From assembly GCA_946408145.1 (NCBI GenBank), contig CAMJQX010000013.1:1-15584 (forward strand): a stretch of DNA of 15,584 nt. The letters are read 5' to 3'. This document shows, in pieces, positions 6,815 to 13,450 of this stretch. Position 1 is the first letter of the stretch. Every line of letters begins with the position of its first letter. The translations under genes were made by a program, and so were the position numbers. The stretch is from an uncultured Clostridia bacterium. Lineage in GTDB: Bacteria; Bacillota_A; Clostridia; Oscillospirales; Oscillospiraceae. The notes beneath the pieces are model-generated. The model saw nothing but the letters and a program-made list of their open reading frames with translations. It did no database searches and was not told where the DNA came from.

Positions 6815-6844
6815 ATGTTAACATAAATCGACCCGTTTCGTCAA
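6815..6844 (-). promoter_or_regulatory. Sigma-A-like promoter of the surface operon, with palindromic -10 region
   Basis: On the minus strand, TTGACG (6839-6844) and TAACAT (6815-6820) are 18 bp apart. The -10 lies inside a perfect 14-bp palindrome, TTATGTTAACATAA (6813-6826), a possible operator. Transcription would begin near 6808. Confidence 0.6.
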
Positions 6845-6877
6845 TGGGAAATAGCGGCGTTTTGCAAAAGCGGAGGC

Positions 6878-8488
6878 TCATTTTTCCATCTTTTCGGCAA
6901 GCTTCTCGATCGCGTCGGCGTATTTGGCGAGCTCCTTGTTGGCGCGGCCCTCGATGCTCTTCGCCACGCGCAGCAAGCGCTCGGCCGCGGCCACCAGGCG
7001 CAGGAACACCGGGCTCGTCTTGCGGCCCCTGCCGCCCTCGCCCTTCTTCTCGATGGGCCGGGCCTCGGTGATGCGCGTGAACTGGCCCATGCGCAGATCG
7101 AAGCAGGTGCCGCTGTACGGCGCGAAGGCCGTATAGCCCTGCTCGTCGTTGAGGCAGGCGGTGAAGGCGTCGGCCGTGTCGGGATCGCCGTGGTTGACGA
7201 AGACCAGCTTCGGCTTCTCCCGGAAGCCGCCCAGCCAGCGCAGCAGCCCGTTCTTGTCCGCGTGGCCGCTGATGCCCGGTAGCGTGTCGATCTGGGCGTT
7301 GACCTCAATGTCCTCGTTGAAGAGCTTGACGTGCTTGACCCCGTCCACCAGCGTGCGGCCCAGAGTGCCCGCGGCCTGATAACCGACGAAGAGCACCATG
7401 CACTCCCTGCGCCAGAGATTGTGCTTGAGATGATGGCGCACGCGGCCGGCGTCGCACATGCCGGAGGCGGAGAGGATGACCTTGGGCGTCTTGTCCTCGT
7501 TGATATCGCGTGATTCCTCCTGGCTGACCGTGAGCTCCAGGCCGGGGAAGACGAGGGGATTGACGCCGGAGCGGATCAGCCGGCGCATCTCGTTGTCCAC
7601 ATACTGCGTGTCGCACTGGAGGAAGACCGAGGTCGCCTCGACGGCGAGCGGGCTGTCCACATAGACCGGGAAATCCCCGTGCCCCGTGACCAGCGCGCGC
7701 TCCTTGATCTCGCGGATGAAGTAGAGCATCTCCTGTGTGCGGCCGACGGCGAAGCTCGGGATGATGACGTTGCCGCCGCGGTCGAGCACCGCCTGGATGC
7801 GCCTGGCGAGCTCGGTCACATAGTCCACGCGCTCCTCGCTGTGCAGCCTGTCGCCGTAGGTGGATTCCAGCACCAGATACTCCGTCTCCTCCACAAACTG
7901 CGGGTCCCGGAGAATGGCCTGCGCGCTGTTGCCCACGTCGCCGGAGAAGGTGATCTTGTGCGTCTCGCCGTCCTCGGTGAGCCAGACCTCGATGGCCGCG
8001 GAGCCGAGCAGATGCCCCACATCGGTCAGGCGGATGCTGACGCAGTCGTTGACCTGGATCAGAACGCCGTAGCCGCAGGGGCGCAGCAGACCGATCAGGC
8101 CCATGGCGTCGTCCATGTCGTAGAGCGGTTCGACCTCATCCGCGCCGGAGCGCTGGTTTTTCCGGCTCTTCCACTCCGCCTCGGACATCTGGATGTTCGC
8201 GCTGTCGCGCAGCATGATGTCGCACAGCGAGCAGGTGGCGGCGCTGGCGTAGACCGGGCCGCGGAAGCCCTGCTTGTACAGCAGCGGCAGCAGGCCGGAG
8301 TGGTCGATGTGCGCATGCGTCAGCAGCACGAAGTCCAGCGCCGCGGGGTCGACGGGCAAAGGCTCGTTGACGAGCAGATCCTTGCCCTGCTCCATGCCGT
8401 AGTCCACCAGACCCTTTTTGTCGCCGACCTCGAGATAAGTGCAGCTGCCCGTGACCTCATGGGCCGCGCCGAGAAAGGTGATCTTCAT
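6878..8488 (-). CDS. Beta-CASP metallo-beta-lactamase-fold RNA hydrolase-like protein
   Basis: A 536-residue cytosolic enzyme of the metallo-beta-lactamase superfamily, beta-CASP group. Metal-site motifs are complete: H58-A-H60-I-D62-H63 (HxHxDH), H159 in DVGHLLGSA and D184 in FSGDVG. Beta-CASP motifs follow: E208 in ESTYGDR, H409 in SGHAD and H433 in VNHGD. KVILSASGMCDAGRV is also typical. By family it cuts or trims RNA, like the bacterial and archaeal KH-less CPSF/RNase J relatives; the actual substrate is unknown. The last ~60 residues form a lysine/arginine-rich segment and a helical, probably coiled-coil tail (AERLLRVAKSIEG to the end) beyond the catalytic core. The start is the ATG at 8488, with AAAGGAG 8 nt upstream; the 14-residue extension to 8530 lacks support. 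It appears to be a single-gene transcript with its own promoter. I saw no convincing terminator after it. Confidence 0.93.
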   Translation of the reverse strand: MKITFLGAAHEVTGSCTYLEVGDKKGLVDYGMEQGKDLLVNEPLPVDPAALDFVLLTHAHIDHSGLLPLLYKQGFRGPVYASAATCSLCDIMLRDSANIQMSEAEWKSRKNQRSGADEVEPLYDMDDAMGLIGLLRPCGYGVLIQVNDCVSIRLTDVGHLLGSAAIEVWLTEDGETHKITFSGDVGNSAQAILRDPQFVEETEYLVLESTYGDRLHSEERVDYVTELARRIQAVLDRGGNVIIPSFAVGRTQEMLYFIREIKERALVTGHGDFPVYVDSPLAVEATSVFLQCDTQYVDNEMRRLIRSGVNPLVFPGLELTVSQEESRDINEDKTPKVILSASGMCDAGRVRHHLKHNLWRRECMVLFVGYQAAGTLGRTLVDGVKHVKLFNEDIEVNAQIDTLPGISGHADKNGLLRWLGGFREKPKLVFVNHGDPDTADAFTACLNDEQGYTAFAPYSGTCFDLRMGQFTRITEARPIEKKGEGGRGRKTSPVFLRLVAAAERLLRVAKSIEGRANKELAKYADAIEKLAEKMEK

Positions 8489-8535
8489 CGTATGCGCTCC
8501 TTTCGTTTTTGTAGAAAGGGGTTTTTCCACGCTGT

Positions 8536-8564
8536 ATTTTACACCCTGCCGCCCCGCGGCGCAA
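8536..8564 (-). promoter_or_regulatory. Sigma-A-like promoter of the beta-CASP gene
   Basis: On the minus strand, TTGCGC (8559-8564) is followed after exactly 17 bp by TAAAAT (8536-8541). The start codon is about 47 nt downstream of the -10. It lies between the terminator of the macrodomain operon and the beta-CASP gene, as expected for an independent unit. Confidence 0.65.
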
Positions 8565-8610
8565 CGCCTCTTCAGAAATCTTCACAAAAGATTTGCGTTT
8601 CGATGAAAAG

Positions 8611-8637
8611 AAAAACAGCCCCGCCGGGGCGGGGCTG
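8611..8637 (-). terminator. Rho-independent terminator after the macrodomain operon
   Basis: A GC-rich stem (CAGCCCCGCC with GGCGGGGCTG, 8616-8637) is followed on the minus strand by TTTTT and further T-rich sequence. It begins 36 nt after the macrodomain stop codon. Confidence 0.9.
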
Positions 8638-8673
8638 AGAAGAGAATATTCGAAGGATCGGTGACGGCGCGGC

Positions 8674-9381
8674 TCACCAGTCCGTCTCCGTGTAGATCTG
8701 CCGAAGACGGGCGATCTCCGCCTCGGGCAGCGGCTCCTGCAGGGGATTGTTGCCGACGCGGTAGCAGGCCTCAAAATAGGGCACGGGCGCGACCTCCCGC
8801 CGTTCCGACCGCAGGTCGACGCGCACGGTCTGTCCGTCGTCAAGCGCGAAAAGCGCGTGATCGCGGTAGTAGCCGATGTATGAAACGATCTCCGGTTTGC
8901 GGAATTTCCTGCGGCTCAAAGCCAGAAGCTCCGGCGTGTCGGCGCAGAAGAGAAGCCGCAGATCGCTGCCCTCCGCTTCCTGCATCGCGATGCGCACGGC
9001 CTCGTCCTGCGGGAAACGGTAATAGCCCGCCGAGAGGAAGGGGAGTGCAAGACTCCGGCAGCCCTGCTCCTCGGCGAGCGCGAAGAGCTTTTGATAGCAG
9101 CGGTGCAGGATCAGCAGTTCATTGGCCTTGCCCGTGAGCCAGTGCGGCGCGGCGCAGAGCAGCACATGCCGGAAGGGGAGGGCGGGACACTCCGTGTGCG
9201 CGGCGCTGCCCACGGGGAGAAAGCCCGCCCGGACGACCGACCAGCGCAGCGCCTCGCCGCCGGCCTCCGCAAGACGGCGGCAGCTTTCGCCCTCGGTGCA
9301 GAGCTCGCCGACCTCGACGCAGACGACGACGGCGTCGGCCCTGACGGAGAGGATATCCGCCTGTGAGACAAGATGCGGCAT
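8674..9381 (-). CDS. Divergent macrodomain protein
   Basis: A 235-residue protein. Residues 8 to about 150 follow the macrodomain (ADP-ribose-binding) pattern: ADILSVRADAVVV at the N-terminus, VLLCAAPHW around 73-81, CYQKLFALAEEQGCRSLALP at 95-114, and LSAGYYRFPQDEAVRIAM at 117-133, matching the usual FPaISTGvygyP...A. The VNAAN motif is replaced by VCVEV, and the glycine-rich GGG loop is missing, so ADP-ribose hydrolase activity is doubtful; it may bind a different ligand. Residues ~160-235 are an extra C-terminal segment (IVSYIGYYRDHALFALDDG ...) that resembles no macrodomain part and that I do not recognise. The ATG is 3 nt after the stop of the epimerase-like gene and lacks a clear ribosome binding site, which suggests translational coupling. 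It is the last gene of its operon. Confidence 0.75.
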   Translation of the reverse strand: MPHLVSQADILSVRADAVVVCVEVGELCTEGESCRRLAEAGGEALRWSVVRAGFLPVGSAAHTECPALPFRHVLLCAAPHWLTGKANELLILHRCYQKLFALAEEQGCRSLALPFLSAGYYRFPQDEAVRIAMQEAEGSDLRLLFCADTPELLALSRRKFRKPEIVSYIGYYRDHALFALDDGQTVRVDLRSERREVAPVPYFEACYRVGNNPLQEPLPEAEIARLRQIYTETDW

Positions 9382-9384
9382 GCT

Positions 9385-10257
9385 TCAGCGGTGGAACTCG
9401 ATGCTGTAGCCGATGCGCGCGCACTCGCCGGGGGCGAGCTGCGCCTCGCAGGCCTTCTCGGAGATGTCGCCCGCGAAGCCCTCGTCGTCGCAGCGGCCGA
9501 TCCAGGGCTCCAGGCAGAGGAAGGGGCCGGCGGGATTGGCCCAGACCGCGAGGATCGGGAAGTCCCCGCAGCGCATCGTCACCCAGGGCGCCCTGTCGGG
9601 GCGGACGATCTGCACAAGGTCGACGCCCTGCTTTTCAAAGATCCAGGTATCCGGAATGTCGGAGCCGTAGGGGGCGAGACCGCCCTCCAGCCGCAGCACC
9701 TTGACGGCCTCCGGCAGAGCGAAGCCGGCGGCGTTGGCCCCGAAGTAGCGAAGAGAATCCTTGCCGGGGAAGCCGAGGAAACAGTCCTCCTTCCGCACGC
9801 CCTCCGGCGGCAGGAAGCCGGGATGCCCGCCGATGGCGTAGTACATGCGCTCCGTCCCCTCGTTCGTCAGCTCCCATTCGACGTGAAGCTGCCGCCCGTC
9901 CAGGCGGTGCCGCACCAGCAGGCGGAAGTCATAGGGATAGATCGCCCTCGTCTCCTCCGTGGCGCGCAGCTCGTGGCAGACGGCTTCCGCCGTCTCCTCC
10001 AGGCAGCGAAAGACCATGTCCCGCGCAAAGCCGTGCTGGGTCTTCATCGTGTATTCCCTGCCGTCGATGCGGTATTTCCCGCCGACGACGCGGCCCACGA
10101 AGGGGAAGAGGATCGGCGCGTGGCGGTTCCAGACCGCGGGGTCGGCGCTCCAGAGGCGCTCCGACGCGAGCTCCTTGTCCCATACGGCGCAGAGCTCGGC
10201 GCCCGCGTCGGCGATACGGAGTCTGAGGCTCTCGTTTTCCAGAATGTGTTCAGCCAT
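9385..10257 (-). CDS. Aldose 1-epimerase family protein (LacX-like galactose mutarotase fold)
   Basis: A 290-residue cytosolic protein of the aldose-1-epimerase/galactose mutarotase superfamily, of the length expected for the LacX-like branch. Active-site positions are present: H75 in QHGFARD, H145 in IGGHPGF and the probable general base E250 in FLCLEPW. FPFVGRV and the KYRIDGREY strand are also family-typical. Enzymes of this fold interconvert alpha and beta anomers of free sugars or sugar phosphates; the preferred sugar cannot be read from the sequence. The start ATG at 10257 has AAGGAGG 5 nt upstream. It lies 51 nt after the zinc-ribbon gene and 3 nt before the macrodomain gene, the middle gene of a three-gene unit. 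Confidence 0.92.
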   Translation of the reverse strand: MAEHILENESLRLRIADAGAELCAVWDKELASERLWSADPAVWNRHAPILFPFVGRVVGGKYRIDGREYTMKTQHGFARDMVFRCLEETAEAVCHELRATEETRAIYPYDFRLLVRHRLDGRQLHVEWELTNEGTERMYYAIGGHPGFLPPEGVRKEDCFLGFPGKDSLRYFGANAAGFALPEAVKVLRLEGGLAPYGSDIPDTWIFEKQGVDLVQIVRPDRAPWVTMRCGDFPILAVWANPAGPFLCLEPWIGRCDDEGFAGDISEKACEAQLAPGECARIGYSIEFHR

Positions 10258-10308
10258 GGCGGCCTCCTTGCTGATAATAATAGGCGGGGAACCGGCTTGC
10301 TGCGCAGT

Positions 10309-10812
10309 TCAGGGCCGCGGCAGCGGCGCAGGGGTCGCGGCGGGGAAGGGCGTTGTCACCGGCGCGGCGGTGCCGCGGCCGGGCGTCTGCACCGGCGCCT
10401 GAAAAGGCGTGGCGGCCGGAACAGGCGCTGCCGCCGCGCTCGGGGCCTCGGAGGCCTCCCCTTCAACGATCACGTTCGCAGCGCTCTCGCCACCGCCGTA
10501 CTCGTTTTCCGGGGACGCGTGGGCGCCCGGCCTCAGCAGCAATACGGCAAAGGTGATCGCAGAAACCAGAAACAGGACCGCGAGCGCGATGAGCAGCACC
10601 CGGAAAGCAGAGTCGGAGAGAGCGGGCCTGCGCGGGGCCGGCGTATTGTCGGCGGGCTCCTCCGTGAAATCCCAGTCCCGGAAATCGAAGAGCTGGGTGG
10701 AGGCATCCTCCCCGCGCGTATCCGCCCCGGCGTCCGGGAATTTGGCGCCGCAGCCGGGACAGTATTCAAATCTGCTCGCGGCGAGGCGCTGACATCTGCT
10801 GCATCGTTTCAT
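10309..10812 (-). CDS. Zinc-ribbon single-pass membrane protein
   Basis: A 167-residue protein. The N-terminus is a rubredoxin-like zinc ribbon with C4-x2-C7 and C18-x2-C21 (KRCSRCQ ... EYCPGCGAKF). An acidic linker follows, with a membrane helix at about 70-93 (FRVLLIALAVLFLVSAITFAVLLL). The rest, ~95-167, is an Ala/Pro/Thr-rich low-complexity tail likely to be outside. The same layout is common in Firmicutes proteins of unknown role. The start is supported by GGGAGG 8 nt upstream. It is the first gene after a strong promoter, and the epimerase-like and macrodomain genes follow in the same direction. No enzyme function is implied by the sequence. Confidence 0.85.
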   Translation of the reverse strand: MKRCSRCQRLAASRFEYCPGCGAKFPDAGADTRGEDASTQLFDFRDWDFTEEPADNTPAPRRPALSDSAFRVLLIALAVLFLVSAITFAVLLLRPGAHASPENEYGGGESAANVIVEGEASEAPSAAAAPVPAATPFQAPVQTPGRGTAAPVTTPFPAATPAPLPRP

Positions 10813-10876
10813 GATCGAAGCCTCCCGGCGGCAGCTCCGCCGACCATTCTTGCTGGGCCTTTTGCCTTACATACAG

Positions 10877-10905
10877 AATATACCATCCTTGACGACTTCT
10901 GACAA
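10877..10905 (-). promoter_or_regulatory. Sigma-A-like promoter of the zinc-ribbon/epimerase/macrodomain operon
   Basis: On the minus strand, TTGTCA (10900-10905) and TATATT (10877-10882) are separated by exactly 17 bp, 65 nt before the zinc-ribbon start codon. It is one of the best promoter matches in the window. Confidence 0.8.
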
Positions 10906-10921
10906 GCGTTCCTTTGCTTGA

Positions 10922-10961
10922 ACAAAAAAGAAAGAGAGGCGCGGCTGTGCGGCCGCGCCTC
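10922..10961 (-). terminator. Rho-independent terminator after the ABC exporter genes
   Basis: A perfect 10-bp stem (GAGGCGCGGC at 10936-10945 with GCCGCGCCTC at 10952-10961) and a 6-nt loop are followed on the minus strand by a T-rich run (TCTTTCTTTTTT). It lies 33 nt after the permease stop codon. Confidence 0.95.
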
Positions 10962-10993
10962 CTCAATACTATCAGCTTTACGCAAGGCTTCGT

Positions 10994-12592
10994 TTACAGC
11001 GCATCAAATTCCCGCGCGCCCCTGCCGTTCATCCAGCGCAGCAGGAGCAGCGACCCTGCGGCGAGCAGTCCGGTCCAGATCGCAAGGTAGACCGTTGCGC
11101 CGAGCTTGTAGCCGATCAGCAGATAGAGCCCCGCCAGCGCCGCGGCGACACCCCAGGCGCCGAAGATGATGATCATGATCGCTCCGCTCTGCTTGATCGG
11201 CGCGGTCTCGTCCGTCCAGTTCAGCAGCGGCATCCGTACGCCGACGAAGAGGCCGAGCTGCGACCAGAATACGGCGAAGACCATCGGCATCAGCACGAGC
11301 AGCAGCCGAACCGCGGGGGCTTCATCGGAGATGAGCGCCGCGCAGAGGGCGGCAAAGAACATCGGGATCAGGGTGAGGATCAGCTGCACGGAGAGCTTGG
11401 CGCGAAGCACGGTTTTGGACTTAACAGGCAGCGACTGCGGGATCCAGAGGCTCTTCCCCTCCAGCGACACCGAGGGCACGGCCATGTCGTTCATGGACAC
11501 GAGCATGCACAGCATCGTGCACAGCAGCACAGTGACGGTGCCCGGGCGGCCGGCGAACACCTCGCCCAGCACGGCGCAGATCTCCCGCCCCTTGATGAGC
11601 AGCAGGACGCCGAGGGCAGGGATGAGAAGAACGCCGAGGCCGCAGTTGAGCATGTAATTCGCGCTGGAGGTGAAGCGGCCGAACTCCTTGGCGAGCAGCG
11701 CCGAGAAAGGACTCCTGGCCTTGACCGTTTTTTCCACATAGCGCGTCTTTTCCGTGTTCCCGGAGGAGGTGGCGATGCGCACAAAGCTGCGGGACATCAG
11801 GAACCAGACCAGTGCGAAGAGCGCCGCGGTGACGGCGGTGTAAATCGCGGCGGCCAGCCAGTCGCCCTCGCCGACGCGGCCGAAGAGGTAGAGCCCATAG
11901 GCCGCGCCCTTGATCTTCTCCCCATAGACGTCCGCGTTGAGCAGCAGGTTACGGAGCAGATCGCTGGCCTTGAAGTAGAAGAAGTAGTATGCGCCGATGA
12001 ACACGAGGGCGAGCAAAACGGAGAGGAAGCTCTTGTTTTTCAGCCGCAGACTGATCTTTGCCACCACCCAGCCGAGCAGACAGGAGAGCAGAAGCACGAT
12101 GAACGTGATGATCAGCAGCAGCAGAATGCCGCAGACGACACGGGACACCGTCACGCCCGCCACGACCCAGTAGACGATCAGCGCGGGGAGAAAGGCCGGC
12201 AGGGCGTACATCGTGCCGAGCAGGTAGACGTTGAGAAGCCTCGCGGTCATGATCGTCCTGACCGGGATGGGCAGGGACAAAAGCAGGCTGTTGTCCTTCG
12301 CCAGATAGAGCCCCGCGTAGGTGTTGAAGACGCTGCCGAAGGCGCCGAGAACGATCGCGATCAGGCCCATCAGTGTGAAATACAGCCAGCCTATGCCGGA
12401 GAAAACCAGCGGGCCGCACAGCGAGAAAGACAAATAGGTGAACATGCCGCCGAGCATGCCGACCATGATGACGACGAAGAAGACGATCCAGGCCGCGATC
12501 GCCAGCTTGGAGCGCATTTTGTTCTTCTTCGCGTCATAGAAGTAGCTGCGGAATACCTCCGTGAGCTGCTTCTTCAAAAGAAGTCCCAGCAT
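10994..12592 (-). CDS. ABC-2-type exporter permease, two-half form
   Basis: A 532-residue integral membrane protein with about a dozen hydrophobic helices, twice the size of a simple ABC-2 permease. It appears to consist of two related halves: KDNSLLLSLPIPVRTIMTAR (about 99-118) and GKSLWIPQSLPVKSKTVLRA (about 379-398) occupy equivalent cytoplasmic loops, the probable contact with the ATPase. A charged cytoplasmic stretch at ~275-300 links the halves. The TAA stop of the ATPase gene directly abuts this ATG, and GGAGG lies 8 nt upstream inside the ATPase gene, so the two are coupled and form one transporter. The substrate is unknown; relatives are annotated as putative ABC exporters of lipids, peptides or drugs. 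A strong terminator follows. Confidence 0.88.
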   Translation of the reverse strand: MLGLLLKKQLTEVFRSYFYDAKKNKMRSKLAIAAWIVFFVVIMVGMLGGMFTYLSFSLCGPLVFSGIGWLYFTLMGLIAIVLGAFGSVFNTYAGLYLAKDNSLLLSLPIPVRTIMTARLLNVYLLGTMYALPAFLPALIVYWVVAGVTVSRVVCGILLLLIITFIVLLLSCLLGWVVAKISLRLKNKSFLSVLLALVFIGAYYFFYFKASDLLRNLLLNADVYGEKIKGAAYGLYLFGRVGEGDWLAAAIYTAVTAALFALVWFLMSRSFVRIATSSGNTEKTRYVEKTVKARSPFSALLAKEFGRFTSSANYMLNCGLGVLLIPALGVLLLIKGREICAVLGEVFAGRPGTVTVLLCTMLCMLVSMNDMAVPSVSLEGKSLWIPQSLPVKSKTVLRAKLSVQLILTLIPMFFAALCAALISDEAPAVRLLLVLMPMVFAVFWSQLGLFVGVRMPLLNWTDETAPIKQSGAIMIIIFGAWGVAAALAGLYLLIGYKLGATVYLAIWTGLLAAGSLLLLRWMNGRGAREFDAL

Positions 12593-13300
12593 TTATTCCG
12601 CCTCCAGTTCCAGAAAGACCTCTTCGAGGCTGTCGTCGCCCTTGACCTCTTCCATCGTGCCGACCTTGATGAGCCTGCCCTGCTTGATGATAGCCACCTT
12701 GTCGCAGAGCTTCTCCGCGACCTCCAGCACATGGGTGGAGAAGAAGATCGCGCCGCCTTTGTCGCAGTGCTCGCGCATCATCTCCTTGAGCAGGTGGGAA
12801 GCCTTCGGGTCGAGGCCGACGAAGGGCTCGTCCATCACGATCAGCTTCGGGTCGTGCAGCCAGGCGGAGATCACGGCCAGCTTCTGCTTCATGCCGTGGG
12901 AGTAGGCGGAGATCGGCTGGGCGAGATCGCCGGTCAGCTCGAAGAGATCGGCGTATTTGCGGATCTTCTCCTGCCGCTCGGCGGCGGGGATGCCGAAGAT
13001 GTCGGCGATGAAGTTGAGGTACTTGATGCCGCTCATGAATTCGTAGAGGTCGGGGTTGTCGGGAATGTAGGCGAGCGTCTTCTTGCACTCTACAGGCTCC
13101 GCCAGGATGTCTTTCCCGTCGATCGTGATCTTGCCCGCGTCAAACTGCAGGATGCCGACCACGCTCTTGAGCGTGGTGCTCTTGCCCGCGCCGTTGTGGC
13201 CGATGAAGCCGAAGATCTCGCCGGGGCGGATGTGCAGGGACAGATCGTCCACCGCCTTCTTTTCGCCGTAGGTTTTGGTCAGATGTTCAATGTTCAGCAT
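12593..13300 (-). CDS. ABC transporter ATP-binding protein
   Basis: A 235-residue ATPase subunit of an ABC exporter. Motifs: Walker A GHNGAGKST (34-42), signature YSHGMKQKL (133-141, where SHG stands for the usual SGG), Walker B LIVMDEP (153-159) and the H-loop His190 in FFSTHVLE. The Q-loop region carries AYIPDNPDLYEF, as in export-type ABC-2 partners such as EcsA- or CcmA-like ATPases. The start is the ATG at 13300, with AAAGGAG 9 nt upstream; an in-frame extension to 13354 would run through the promoter and is rejected. It powers the permease encoded immediately downstream. Its promoter shows several dyads, suggesting control by a dimeric repressor not encoded in this window. Confidence 0.95.
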   Translation of the reverse strand: MLNIEHLTKTYGEKKAVDDLSLHIRPGEIFGFIGHNGAGKSTTLKSVVGILQFDAGKITIDGKDILAEPVECKKTLAYIPDNPDLYEFMSGIKYLNFIADIFGIPAAERQEKIRKYADLFELTGDLAQPISAYSHGMKQKLAVISAWLHDPKLIVMDEPFVGLDPKASHLLKEMMREHCDKGGAIFFSTHVLEVAEKLCDKVAIIKQGRLIKVGTMEEVKGDDSLEEVFLELEAE

Positions 13301-13345
13301 GTTCTGTCTCTCCTTTGCACCCGCGTCTGCATAACGCGGATCAAC

Positions 13346-13377
13346 TGATATCAATATGATATCACAATAATATTATT
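13346..13377. promoter_or_regulatory. Candidate operator: two dyads over the ABC exporter promoter
   Basis: TGATATC-N5-GATATCA (13346-13364) overlaps the -10 element. A perfect 12-bp palindrome, AATAATATTATT (13366-13377), fills most of the spacer. A further weak dyad, TGACA-N6-TGTCA (13392-13407), lies just upstream of the -35. The positions are ideal for a dimeric repressor, but AT-rich sequence yields palindromes by chance, so this is only a candidate. Confidence 0.45.
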
Positions 13378-13384
13378 TCGTCAA
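13356..13384 (-). promoter_or_regulatory. Sigma-A-like promoter of the ABC exporter operon
   Basis: On the minus strand, TTGACG (13379-13384) and TATCAT (13356-13361) are separated by exactly 17 bp, 55 nt before the ATPase start codon. The spacer and flanks are unusually AT-rich for this window. Confidence 0.8.
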
Positions 13385-13450
13385 GTCTTTTTGACAAAAA
13401 ACTGTCAGACTCCAACGGGGGACCTTTTGCCCGCGCTTGTGTCCATGGTC

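Noticed and set aside
2879..6826. A 1315-codon open frame on the plus strand
   Set aside because: It runs antisense to three genes with clear motifs and ribosome binding sites. In high-GC genes the antisense frame rarely meets a stop, and the translation shows no domain pattern.
6854..6875. A possible terminator after the beta-CASP gene around TTTTGCAAAA
   Set aside because: The palindrome is short and AT-rich, with no GC stem followed by a T-tract; read-through or a distant terminator is equally likely.
9373..10902. A 509-codon open frame on the plus strand
   Set aside because: It is antisense to the epimerase-like and zinc-ribbon genes, and crosses the promoter of that operon. It is an artefact of base composition.
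13301..13354. An N-terminal extension of the ABC ATPase
   Set aside because: It would start inside the promoter region, and the ATG at 13300 has a strong ribosome binding site right before the usual family start.
13392..13407. TGACA/TGTCA dyad with a T-run as a terminator of the tandem-GNAT gene
   Set aside because: The stem is only 5 bp and the T-run lies in the loop rather than after the stem.
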